From JBBDRJ01 sp963766295 (GTDB lineage: Bacteria; Actinomycetota; JAICYB01): a stretch of 64,000 nt of DNA. Below the pieces are notes generated by a model, which made no database searches, had not been told where the DNA came from, and saw only the letters and a program-made list of their open reading frames with translations. Each line of letters opens with the position of its first letter. The first letter of the stretch is position 1. Below, in pieces: positions 16,790 to 24,545 of the stretch. A program made the position numbers and the translations under genes. Where the stretch lies: positions 558,001 through 622,000 of the forward strand of contig CAVXYW010000002.1 in the NCBI GenBank assembly GCA_963766295.1. The letters run 5' to 3'.

Positions 16790-17509
16790 ATGTCGAGCAA
16801 CGGATGGAAGGGTCTTTCGGAGGAGCTGACCAAGTTGCTTCGCCTCGATGCGCCGCCGATCGGAATCACGTTCTCGGACGAGGCGCCCGAGGGCGTCCCG
16901 GCCTTCGACGAGCCGATGCCCGAGCCGACGCCGGACGGCCGCACCGGACGTGTTCCCGCCGGATGCGTCTTCTGGATGAAGGGGACGGAGCGGACCTTCA
17001 CGACGGTTCCCGAGGATCACGGCAACTGCAGCGTCGGGAGCCTCACGCACGGGCTGATCGACCTGTCCGAAGCCGCCGGACGCGCCGATGTTGCCGCGCT
17101 GGTCGAAGCCGGCTGGGTAACGCCGGACGTGTTCCCGAAGATCCCCGTTCTGGATCGCAAGCCGAACTTCATCACCTACGGTCCACTGGCGGAGACGCCG
17201 GTCGACCCGGACGTCGTGTTCATCCGCGTGGACGGCAAGCAGCTGATGACGATCAAGGACGCGATCCCCGGTCTGCACGTCGAGGGCAAGCCGCAGTGCC
17301 ACATCGTTCCGATGGCCGCAGGTGGAACGGTCGCGGCCAGCGTCGGTTGCGCTCTTTCGCGAGTGCGCACGGCTATGAAGCCGGACGAAATGACCTGCGC
17401 GATCCCGGGAGCCCAGCTCGGTGATGTCGTCGAGGCATTGAAGCAGACGGTGGCCGCAGATTCTGCGGTCGCGACTTACGCGGCCGAGGACAAACGGCGA
17501 TTCAGCTAG
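16790..17509 (+). CDS. DUF169 family protein of the radical SAM cassette
   Basis: 239 residues, intact. The pattern matches DUF169: LLRLDAPPIGITFSDEAPEGVP near the N-terminus, a Cys-bearing AGCVFWMKG (about 57-65), GNCSVGSLTHGL (about 80-91) and C-terminal PQCHIVPMA and VGCALSRVRTAM. The conserved Cys residues suggest a metal or redox cofactor (inference); no function is established for the family. GGGAGG overlapping the radical SAM stop serves as its ribosome-binding site, with the ATG 3 bases past that stop, so the two are coupled. Its stop shares the tetranucleotide CTAG with the convergent epoxide hydrolase gene. Confidence 0.85.
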   Translation: MSSNGWKGLSEELTKLLRLDAPPIGITFSDEAPEGVPAFDEPMPEPTPDGRTGRVPAGCVFWMKGTERTFTTVPEDHGNCSVGSLTHGLIDLSEAAGRADVAALVEAGWVTPDVFPKIPVLDRKPNFITYGPLAETPVDPDVVFIRVDGKQLMTIKDAIPGLHVEGKPQCHIVPMAAGGTVAASVGCALSRVRTAMKPDEMTCAIPGAQLGDVVEALKQTVAADSAVATYAAEDKRRFS

Positions 17510-18492
17510 TAGCCGACCTCGGCGAGGAACTTCAACACCCGGGTGTTCACTTCTTCGGGCTGTTCCATGTGGATCCAATGGCCCGGTCCTTCGACGAGCT
17601 CGATGCCGCGCAGATCGGGGATCGTGTCACGCATCCCATCGGGTGACGCGGCACGGATGACGACGTCGTTGGTTCCGGCGATGAACAACACGGGCTGCTG
17701 CGGAGCCTTGTCCGTTAGTTCGGGTGTCGTCTCCCAATTCCGGTCGATGTTGCGGTACCACGACACGGGGCCGAAGTAGCCGCTGCGCTCGAACTCTCCG
17801 ACGAAGTAGTCGAAATCTTCCTGCGTGAACCACGGCATCGACGCGAGACCGTCCGGCGGATCGGACATCTGATCGAGGAAACCGACCCCGTCGCCGTACT
17901 TCAGCGGTGCGAAGTTCCGGGAGCCGAAGTCGGCGCCGGCGGCGCCGGATACCGACCATGCGAACCTCCGCACCGTCTTGGCGACGTCGGTTTCGAGATG
18001 GGCTTCGGGGGGTCCGACGTCCTGGAAGTAGACGATGTAGAAGAAGAACTCGCCGAACATCTTCCTCATGAATTGGACGGGCGGCGAGATGGCCCTCGGC
18101 ATGTAAGGCACGCTGATGTTGACCAATGAGTGAACGCGATCGGCATGCAACATCGACATGAACCACATCGCCCACGCGCCCCAGTCGTGTCCGACCCAAG
18201 CGGCCTGCTCGACGCCGAGATCGTCGGCGAGGCCCGCGAGGTCGCCGGTCAAATGATGGATGTCGTACTCCTCGACCTTCTTGGGCGCAGTCGTTTGTCC
18301 GTACCCGCGCATGTCGGGGGCGACGGCGCGGTACCCGGCGTCGCCGACGGCCTTGAGCTGGTGCTGCCAGGACCGCCAGAGCTCCGGGAATCCATGGACG
18401 AAGATCACGGGTTTTCCGTCCTCCGGTCCGTATTCGGCGACGTGCATATCGATGCCGTTGGTCTTTACGGTGCGATGCCTGAATTCGTCCAT
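17506..18492 (-). CDS. Epoxide hydrolase-type alpha/beta hydrolase
   Basis: 328 residues. VIFVHGFPELWRSWQHQL (about residues 29-46) carries the HGFPE oxyanion motif. VGHDWGAWAMWF (about 100-111) is the nucleophile elbow with Asp, as in epoxide hydrolases and haloalkane dehalogenases. Tyr residues in the cap (e.g. FFYIVYFQDVGPPE and YFGPVSWYRN) fit the epoxide-activating pair, which favours epoxide hydrolase. The C-terminal GPGHWIHMEQPEEV holds the catalytic His. It is cytosolic, with no signal peptide. It shares a 4-base stop overlap with the DUF169 gene and no operon partner is adjacent. Confidence 0.87.
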   Translation of the reverse strand: MDEFRHRTVKTNGIDMHVAEYGPEDGKPVIFVHGFPELWRSWQHQLKAVGDAGYRAVAPDMRGYGQTTAPKKVEEYDIHHLTGDLAGLADDLGVEQAAWVGHDWGAWAMWFMSMLHADRVHSLVNISVPYMPRAISPPVQFMRKMFGEFFFYIVYFQDVGPPEAHLETDVAKTVRRFAWSVSGAAGADFGSRNFAPLKYGDGVGFLDQMSDPPDGLASMPWFTQEDFDYFVGEFERSGYFGPVSWYRNIDRNWETTPELTDKAPQQPVLFIAGTNDVVIRAASPDGMRDTIPDLRGIELVEGPGHWIHMEQPEEVNTRVLKFLAEVGY

Positions 18493-18554
18493 GGGGGCGC
18501 CGACGATAACAGGCGGCTCGAACCGTCCGCGCGTTCGTGGTGTTATCTCCAGAG

Positions 18555-19427
18555 ATGAGACGACTCACGCTTGCGGTGGTTCTGATGCTCGTCCTGGTCG
18601 GCTGTGGTACCGAAGGGGCGACCCGCTTAGCCGGTTCCGGCAGTCCATCTCCTACTCCAACCGCGTCGGACTACAAGGACGAACCGGTCGACTGGTTCCT
18701 CAAGTCGATTTCCGGCGACGGCCTGGAGATCGCGATCGTCTACACGATGAGCGGTGTTGCATCCGGATGTCAGCGTGAGGGTCTCGCGGTCGTCGAGGAA
18801 ACCAAGGACGTAGTCGTGATCACCGCGATCAAGGAAGTCACCACGGACGGTGATCGTCCGTGCACTGAAGAGCTTGCATATGTGGACGGCACCGGCGAAT
18901 TGGGTGAGCCGTTGGGAGATCGCGCGCTCGTCGGCTGCCGGGTGGGAAAGACGGAACCGTCCGAGAACGGTGTTTGCCGGGACATCGAGCGCAGCCGCAC
19001 GTTTGGGATCACTGTGGATGATCCACCCGCGACGGACAGCCCCTCCGCGACCGTCGCGCCGGCACCGCCGACCGCGACACCTCCCCAGGCAACGGCCCCC
19101 GCGGGTTACGCGCGAAGCGACGTCGAGTGGTTCATCCGCAGCATCGAGAACGACAACCGCACGTTGAAGATGGACTACCAGACCGGCGGCTGCGACATAG
19201 ACGGAGGGGCGAGCGTTTCCGAGTCGCCGAACAAGGTCATCGTCACCGTCTGGAAGTACGTGAACACTCAGAAGGACGTCGTATGCACGGCCGACGTCCG
19301 GATCAGCAAGGCATCCGTGAACCTGAAGGATTCGCTCGGTGATCGCGCGTTGGTGGGCTGCCGTCCCGGGAAGACGAACGCCTCCGAGAACAGCACCTGC
19401 CGCGACGCGTCCCGGAAGCCCTTCTAG
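18555..19427 (+). CDS. Lipoprotein with a duplicated Cys-containing domain
   Basis: 290 residues from the ATG at 18555. The signal is a clear lipoprotein signal: MRRL, hydrophobic core, LVGC with Cys18. The mature protein has two copies of an unnamed domain of about 95 residues (roughly 38-150 and 195-290). Each starts with (D/E)WF(L/I)(K/R)SI and ends with GDRALVGCR-x-GKT-x-x-SEN-x-x-CRD. They are separated by a Pro/Thr/Ala-rich linker (about 155-190). Four Cys per copy suggest disulfide-bonded, surface-exposed modules. No family name is assigned. The stop shares CTAG with the convergent SURF1 gene. Confidence 0.78.
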   Translation: MRRLTLAVVLMLVLVGCGTEGATRLAGSGSPSPTPTASDYKDEPVDWFLKSISGDGLEIAIVYTMSGVASGCQREGLAVVEETKDVVVITAIKEVTTDGDRPCTEELAYVDGTGELGEPLGDRALVGCRVGKTEPSENGVCRDIERSRTFGITVDDPPATDSPSATVAPAPPTATPPQATAPAGYARSDVEWFIRSIENDNRTLKMDYQTGGCDIDGGASVSESPNKVIVTVWKYVNTQKDVVCTADVRISKASVNLKDSLGDRALVGCRPGKTNASENSTCRDASRKPF

Positions 19428-20165
19428 CTCGGCGCTGCCTCCTTCTCGCCCCTCTTCGCCTCGCGTCTGAAGAGCGCGACGTAAACCGTCAACGCAATCA
19501 CCAAGAAGATGAACCACTGCACCGCGTACGCGAGATGCGGGCCGTCAGACAGCTCCGGCGTGGAAACGATGCTCGGAAGCTCTCCGGACGTGGGAGTCTT
19601 GCTCGCGCAATTGGATATAGGTCGGAAGCAGCCGGTACGGCATCTGTTCCGCGAGCCGAACGGGGTTGATGCGGCGGACAGAGTTGAGGCGGCCGCTTCC
19701 CGGGTCGTCCGGTTGTAGAGGCCGCTGCGGTTCGGCGTCGAGCATCAAGCCACGAACGGTTACCTCTCCCTCGGGTGGTGAAGCCTGAGCAACCGGCGCT
19801 TCGTCGTGCTCGGCCGGCACCCAACCTCGATCGACGATCACTGCGACGTCGTCATCGATCACCAGAGGAGTCAGAACGTGGTTGCCGGGGCTGCCGTTCA
19901 GGCTTCGGTTTCGCAGGATCACTTCGTTCTTGACGTCGTAAGTGCCGGTCGCACGCACGTTCTGGAAAGTCTCGGCATCGTCGACGTCCGATACGTCTCG
20001 TGCTGGTCCTTCCATCGCGGCTCGGATCCGGTCGTTGCGTTCACGACGCTCGGAGAGGCGACTCAGCTGCCAAAGGCCGGCGACCGCGCAAGTGACCACA
20101 ACTCCCAGAACGAATACGTGCAGCACGATCCATCTGGGTCTAAGCGCGAAACGGTACATGCTCAC
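19424..20165 (-). pseudogene. SURF1-family cytochrome oxidase assembly protein, one frameshift
   Basis: The reconstructed protein is 246 residues, normal for SURF1. The first frame gives the N-terminal membrane helix and GLWQLSRLSERRERND, the ATGTYDVKNEVILRNRSLNG core and VIVDRGWVPAEHDE. At about 19598 one extra base shifts the frame. The other frame continues SGELPSIVSTPELSDGPHLAYAVQWFIFLVIAL, which supplies the conserved second membrane helix (H-L-x-Y-A-x-Q-W-F). Without that base the gene is 247 codons and ends in a stop overlapping the lipoprotein gene by 4 bases. SURF1 helps insert heme a into cytochrome c oxidase. The conserved tail argues for sequencing error. Confidence 0.83.
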
Positions 20166-20209
20166 GGGAGCCTAGCCTTCGCAGCCATGTGGTAACACTG
20201 GCTCTACGA

Positions 20210-21022
20210 ATGGACCTCGAAAGCGCCCTCGACCGTCTCTACGCCGTCGACCTGGACGAGTTCACATCGACCAGAAATCGCCTCTCCTCGGAGGTCACAT
20301 CGGCCGGCGACAGGACGGCGGGGATCCAGATAAAGGGCCTCAAGAAGCCGAACGTCGCCGCCTGGGCCCTGAATCAGCTCGCTCGCTCCCATCAGGACGA
20401 GATCGCGGAGCTGTTCGCCGCGACCGACAAGGTGCGGCGCGCACACAGACGAGCGCTTTCAGGTGGAAAGGCCACCGACCTGCGTGAAGCCACGGACCAG
20501 CGCAATCGCGTGGTCTCGAAGCTCACCAAGATCGCCGCAACGATCCTCGTCGAAGGCGGACACGCCGCAGCAACCGCAACATTGGCCGCGGTGAGTGATT
20601 CGTTCATGGCGATCGCGTCCGACGATGCGGGAGCCGATCTGTTGCGCAAAGGCCGCCTCGAGCATGAGCTCCACCCGGGAGCCATCGCCGACGTCGCCGG
20701 ACTGACTCTGGTTCCGTACGGTGACGACGAAGCCGCTCCTGTAGCCAAGGTCGACGTCACCGTCTTACAAACAGCACGAGTGAAGATCAACGAAGCGCGT
20801 CAACGGGTTAAGGACACGAACGAAGCCCTGCGGGAAGCCGAAGCCGAAGCCTGGAAGGTTTCGGGAGAAGCGGACGAAGCGGAACGCAGAGCGAAGGCGG
20901 CGCACGAAGCCGCCGAGTTCGCGAAGCGCGCCGCCGAGGCGCGCAAGAGCGACGCCGAGCAGGCCGGCAAGGCTTTGGAGGAAGCGGAAGAGGCTTTGAA
21001 CAAGCTGGACGGGTCGTCCTAA
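20210..21022 (+). CDS. Hypothetical protein with C-terminal Ala/Glu-rich coiled coil
   Basis: 270 residues, not assigned to a named family, though proteins of this type are common in Actinobacteria. The N-terminal part (about 1-150) is helical with a conserved-looking LKKPNVAAWALNQLARSHQDEI block. The C-terminal 90 residues are a long coiled coil rich in Ala, Glu, Lys and Arg (ARVKINEARQRV through AGKALEEAEEAL). There is no signal peptide or membrane helix. The ATG at 20210 was chosen over the upstream GTG because it opens the conserved helix. It is divergent from SURF1 and 12 bases before the VOC gene, so probably co-transcribed with it. Confidence 0.7.
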   Translation: MDLESALDRLYAVDLDEFTSTRNRLSSEVTSAGDRTAGIQIKGLKKPNVAAWALNQLARSHQDEIAELFAATDKVRRAHRRALSGGKATDLREATDQRNRVVSKLTKIAATILVEGGHAAATATLAAVSDSFMAIASDDAGADLLRKGRLEHELHPGAIADVAGLTLVPYGDDEAAPVAKVDVTVLQTARVKINEARQRVKDTNEALREAEAEAWKVSGEADEAERRAKAAHEAAEFAKRAAEARKSDAEQAGKALEEAEEALNKLDGSS

Positions 21023-21034
21023 GGAGAAGAGTCG

Positions 21035-21409
21035 ATGGCCACCGTCAAGGACGTGGTGTTCGATTGCCGCAATGCGGCACCGCTCGCTCGTTTCTGGGAG
21101 GCGGTACTCGACGACTACTCCGTCCGTCCCTACACCGACGCCGATATCGAAGCGCTGGCGATGGACGGACTGACCCCGGACACGGACCCGGTCGTTTTCC
21201 TAGACGGTCCGAAATTCAACATCTGCTTCCAGGAAGTTCCTGAGGGGAAGGTGGCCAAAAACCGTTTACACCTTGAGCTGCGCAGTAGCGATCGTCGTTC
21301 CGAGGTCGAACGACTGTGCAGTCTTGGGGCAACGATCTATCACGAAGGCGACGGATGGACCACTCTGCAGGATCCGGAAGGCAACGAGTTCTGCGTCACC
21401 GACGAATGA
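21035..21409 (+). CDS. VOC (glyoxalase-like) family protein
   Basis: 124 residues, one VOC unit of two beta-alpha-beta-beta-beta modules. The first module opens with VVFDCRNAAPLARFWEAVLDDY (about residues 6-27), the second with NRLHLELRSSDRRSEVERLCSLGA (about 75-98), closing with LQDPEGNEFCVTDE. This pattern matches the actinobacterial glyoxalase-like group. The usual metal His at the first strand is a Asp/Cys here, so it may not be a typical metal-dependent glyoxalase. AAGGAGAAG precedes the ATG. Confidence 0.83.
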   Translation: MATVKDVVFDCRNAAPLARFWEAVLDDYSVRPYTDADIEALAMDGLTPDTDPVVFLDGPKFNICFQEVPEGKVAKNRLHLELRSSDRRSEVERLCSLGATIYHEGDGWTTLQDPEGNEFCVTDE

Positions 21410-21422
21410 CCTTGTCGGGTTG

Positions 21423-21839
21423 TTACGCGCCGCGGGAGGCCATGTCGTCGAGCTCGGTTAGCGCCCCGGCCAGATCCTCATCGTCGAACACGATGAAGAC
21501 CTTATTCAGCCCGTTGTCGTCCACCTCTGCGACCGCCAGGAAAGAAATGACGTAGTCGGATGAGCGGTAGCTCTGGCGAATGAGAGCAAGCCGATCTCCG
21601 CGTGTCTCAACGACGTCCAGCTCGACGTTGAACGGCATCTCTTTACCGAGTTCAGCTATCACTTGCGCCTGCACGATGCTCCCCGCCTTGTCGAGAACGG
21701 ACTTCATCCCCAGGCGGCGATCTTCGAAACGGTGGTCATCGGCGACGGTCTCAGCGAGGGCAGTCCAGTCCTCGTCAAGGAGTGCATCCACCCATCGTTG
21801 CATCGTCGCCATCACCGGCAGCGTGTCGGTCAGCTTCAA
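21423..21839 (-). CDS. SnoaL/NTF2-like domain protein
   Basis: 138 residues with an NTF2-like fold: an opening helix (MQRWVDALLDEDWTALAETVADDHRFEDRR, about 13-42) followed by strands carrying LDVVETRGDRLALIRQSY and FLAVAEVDDNGLNKVFIVFDDEDL. This arrangement is seen in stand-alone SnoaL-like proteins and as a C-terminal domain in some actinobacterial regulators. No catalytic residue can be assigned, so function is open. It stands alone, 52 bases before glyA ends on the same strand. Confidence 0.72.
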   Translation of the reverse strand: MKLTDTLPVMATMQRWVDALLDEDWTALAETVADDHRFEDRRLGMKSVLDKAGSIVQAQVIAELGKEMPFNVELDVVETRGDRLALIRQSYRSSDYVISFLAVAEVDDNGLNKVFIVFDDEDLAGALTELDDMASRGA

Positions 21840-21890
21840 CCCTTCCGTTCGCCGGAGCTTTGTCTCTCCCTGGATCTACTAGCGTTCCAG

Positions 21891-23165
21891 CTAAAGGTCA
21901 ATGCCGGGCGCGGGGAACCGGCTGGTGACGTCCTTCACTTCCGCGAAGATCCGCTGTAGATCGGCTTCGTCCTCACGCTTGGCCGCTTCGACGCCTTCGT
22001 CCATCCATCGCGCGATCTCTTTCATCTCGTCCGGGCCCATACCTCGGCTCGTGACCGACGGAGTACCGATACGAAGTCCGGACGGATTCGCCGGCTTGTT
22101 CGGGTCGTAGGGAACCGCGTTGAAGTTCAACTCGAGGCCTGCACGATCCAGCGCCTTGGCCGCGGGCTTGCCGAGGATGCCCTTGTTCGTGAGGTCGATG
22201 AGGATCAGGTGGTTGTCTGTCCCGCCGGAAACCAGATCGAAACCACGCTGCACGAGCTCGGCCGCAAGGACCTTCGCGTTTTCGACGATCGACGCCGCAT
22301 ACGTCTTGAACTCGGGCTGAGCGGCTTCCTTCAACGCAACCGCGATGGCTGCCGTCGTGTGGTTGTGCGGACCGCCTTGTAGTCCGGGAAGGATCGCCGA
22401 GTCGATCTTCTTGCCGAGCTCGGGCGTGGACGAAAGGATCATCGCTCCGCGGGGACCGCGCAGCGTTTTGTGCGTCGTCGTTGTGACGATCGTCGCGTGA
22501 CCCACGGGTGTGGGATGCGCTCCGCCGACGACGAGGCCGGCGATGTGCGCGATGTCGGCCAGCAGCATCGCGCCGACCTCCTCCGCGATAGAAGCAAAAC
22601 CTTTGAAATCGATCACTCGGGGGATGGCCGTGCCGCCGCAGACGATGATCTTCGGCTTCTCTTTGACCGCGAGGTCGCGGACCTCGTCCATGTCGACACG
22701 TCCGGTGTCCCTGCGAACGCCGTACTGAACGGGACGAAGCCACTTGCCGGAAAGCGTCGGCGCCGCGCCGTGCGTGAGGTGGCCACCCATCGGCAGTGCC
22801 ATTCCCATGATCGTGTCGCCGGGCTGAAGGAACGCGAAATAGACGGCGAGATTGGCCGGAGACCCGGAGTACGGCTGCACGTTGACGTGCTCGACGCCGA
22901 ACAAGGCCTTCGCACGCTCGATCGCGATCGTCTCGACCTGATCGATGATCTGCTGCCCTTCGTAGTAGCGGCGTCCGGGGTAGCCCTCGGAGTACTTGTT
23001 GGTAAGAACAGAAGCCGTCGCCTCGAGCACGGCTTTCGACACGTAGTTCTCCGAAGGGATGAGCCGGATCTTCTCCGCCTGCCGTTCGGCCTCCGCGCCG
23101 ATGAGCTCGGCGATCTCGGGATCGACGGCGGCCAGCACTCTGTCCGAATCGATGGCTGTAACCAT
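21891..23165 (-). CDS. glyA: Serine hydroxymethyltransferase
   Basis: 424 residues from the ATG at 23165, which has an AAGGAGG site 5 bases before it. All family blocks are present: LIPSENYVS near residue 37, NKYSEGYPGRRYYEGQ (about 54-69), NVQPYSGSPAN, and the PLP Schiff-base motif TTTTHKTLRGPRGA (about 225-238). It converts serine and tetrahydrofolate to glycine and 5,10-methylene-THF, feeding purine and thymidylate synthesis. A ZTP riboswitch in the leader probably controls it. The open frame extends 32 codons upstream, but that part is the riboswitch read as protein and is rejected. Confidence 0.96.
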   Translation of the reverse strand: MVTAIDSDRVLAAVDPEIAELIGAEAERQAEKIRLIPSENYVSKAVLEATASVLTNKYSEGYPGRRYYEGQQIIDQVETIAIERAKALFGVEHVNVQPYSGSPANLAVYFAFLQPGDTIMGMALPMGGHLTHGAAPTLSGKWLRPVQYGVRRDTGRVDMDEVRDLAVKEKPKIIVCGGTAIPRVIDFKGFASIAEEVGAMLLADIAHIAGLVVGGAHPTPVGHATIVTTTTHKTLRGPRGAMILSSTPELGKKIDSAILPGLQGGPHNHTTAAIAVALKEAAQPEFKTYAASIVENAKVLAAELVQRGFDLVSGGTDNHLILIDLTNKGILGKPAAKALDRAGLELNFNAVPYDPNKPANPSGLRIGTPSVTSRGMGPDEMKEIARWMDEGVEAAKREDEADLQRIFAEVKDVTSRFPAPGIDL

Positions 23166-23203
23166 GGCGCCTCCTTGACGAGTCCTTCTCTCTTCGGACC
23201 GCC

Positions 23204-23283
23204 GAGGCGCCCAGGCGTTCGGCAGCGGTCCTTTGTGTCGCTCCCCGGTGGTTGGTTCCACCTAACAAACGCCAGTCGCGACG
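23204..23283 (-). ncRNA. ZTP (pfl) riboswitch upstream of glyA
   Basis: Read on the minus strand, the leader contains the conserved ZTP-aptamer landmarks in order. First GTCGCGACTGGCG, then the hairpin AGGTGG/CCACC followed by GGGGAGCGAC (which closes the first helix against GTCGC), a linker, and the 3' element CGCCTGGGC (23217-23209). The linker is about 19 nucleotides. The RNA would sense ZTP/ZMP, the purine intermediates that build up when folate one-carbon units run short. GGCGCCTC at 23211-23204 is perfectly complementary to GAGGCGCC at 23173-23166, which contains part of the glyA Shine-Dalgarno. That suggests translational control, with ligand freeing the site. Confidence 0.9.
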
Positions 23284-23288
23284 GCCCG

Positions 23289-23317
23289 AGCGTATGTACC
23301 GAAGAGGGAAGTGTCAA
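23289..23317 (-). promoter_or_regulatory. Promoter of the glyA riboswitch transcript
   Basis: On the minus strand TTGACA (23317-23312), a 17-base spacer and TACGCT (23294-23289) form a good vegetative promoter. The predicted start, about 7 bases downstream of the -10, falls at 23281-23283, which is where the ZTP aptamer begins. The match between promoter spacing and aptamer start supports both calls. Confidence 0.75.
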
Positions 23318-23366
23318 CGCGTGAGCTCGCGCATCCAGTACGGTCGGGTTAACTTTCGACGGCGCG

Positions 23367-24515
23367 ATGATCTACGTCCCGACCGGGGTTCTGCGGCGGC
23401 TGAGCCGGCCCCGCGAGCGTCTTGCCGTTGTCGGCGCGGTGCTCGTGGTGATCGGTGCGGTCCTGAACGTCTATGCCCGGACGGGCGACCCGGCCGTCAT
23501 CATCGGCAAGCTCAACGAGATCAAGGAAAAGATCGAGGCCGGGCCGGCTCCCACCGTCATCCCGGCGCCGCCCGCCAAGCCCGTTTCTCAGGTAGCTCCG
23601 TACCTGCGTAAAGCGCCGCCCCGACCGGTTGCGCAGGTCGCGCCGGCTCCCTTGAACGTCCCCGGCGATCTGAAGTTCTTCCTGGTGATCGGAAGCGACG
23701 CACGGCCCGGACAGGACATGACGCGCGCACGTGCGGACTCCATACACATCGCGGCGGTCGATCCACTCGTCAAGAAGGGAACGATCCTCGGGATCCCGCG
23801 CGACGCGTACGTCGACATACCGGGTCACGGGAAACGGAAGATCAACGCAGCGTTGCCGCTGGGCGGACCCGACCTCCTCGGGCAGACTGTGCGAAACCTG
23901 ACGGGACTTCCCGTTTCGCACTACGCCGTTACGGGCTTCGAAGGGATGACTCGAATCGCGGACGAGCTCGGTGGAGTCGAGATCGATGTCCCGTACCGGA
24001 TGGAGGATCGCTTCTCGGGCGCAGACTTCGAGCCCGGCCGGCAACACATGGACGGACGTCAGGTCCTCGCCTTCTCGCGCGCGCGCCACGGAGTGCCGGG
24101 TGGCGACTTCGGCCGCTCGGAGAATCAGGGGCGCGTGATCAAGCACACGCTCGAGAAGATGCGCAAGGAAGTGACGAAGTCGGACGGGATCATGACGTGG
24201 CTCAAGATCCTGTACAAGCACGCGCAGCTCAACATGTCGATAGGCGACGCATTCGAGCTCGGCAAGCTCGCGCACCAGATCGCTCCGGCGAGTCTTTCGA
24301 ACGTGGTTGCGTCCGGAAGAGGAGAGACCGTCAACGGACAGAGCGTGATCATCCTCACCGAGGAAGCGCACGCACTGTTCCGCGATGTTGGCGCCGATGC
24401 GATGGCCGACGGTGACGAAAAGAGGGATCCGCCGCCACCTCCGCCCAAACCCCAGCCGACACCGACTCCAAACATCATCGAAGACGTGCTGGGCGATCTA
24501 CTGGGCGGCGGATAG
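23367..24515 (+). CDS. LytR-CpsA-Psr (LCP) family cell-wall ligase
   Basis: 382 residues: a short cytoplasmic N-terminus, one membrane helix (about 17-38), a Pro-rich linker (about 60-95) and an extracellular LCP domain (about 105-300). The domain shows FFLVIGSDARPG, TRARADSIHIAAVDP, GIPRDAYVDIPGHGKRKINAAL and ADELGGVEIDVP. The Asp and Arg residues bind the polyprenyl pyrophosphate substrate in this family. LCP proteins attach teichoic acid, arabinogalactan or other glycopolymers to peptidoglycan. The tail (about 355-382) has a poly-Pro stretch. No strong Shine-Dalgarno sequence is seen. Confidence 0.9.
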   Translation: MIYVPTGVLRRLSRPRERLAVVGAVLVVIGAVLNVYARTGDPAVIIGKLNEIKEKIEAGPAPTVIPAPPAKPVSQVAPYLRKAPPRPVAQVAPAPLNVPGDLKFFLVIGSDARPGQDMTRARADSIHIAAVDPLVKKGTILGIPRDAYVDIPGHGKRKINAALPLGGPDLLGQTVRNLTGLPVSHYAVTGFEGMTRIADELGGVEIDVPYRMEDRFSGADFEPGRQHMDGRQVLAFSRARHGVPGGDFGRSENQGRVIKHTLEKMRKEVTKSDGIMTWLKILYKHAQLNMSIGDAFELGKLAHQIAPASLSNVVASGRGETVNGQSVIILTEEAHALFRDVGADAMADGDEKRDPPPPPPKPQPTPTPNIIEDVLGDLLGGG

Positions 24516-24545
24516 AGCGATCCGGCGTCGCGATAGCGTCAATAG

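Noticed and set aside
17627..18568. A 313-codon minus-strand frame over the epoxide hydrolase gene
   Set aside because: It is Arg-rich out-of-frame translation of the hydrolase, which has all catalytic motifs in its own frame.
23166..23261. N-terminal extension of GlyA by 32 residues
   Set aside because: The extension is the ZTP riboswitch and leader; the ATG at 23165 has an ideal ribosome-binding site.
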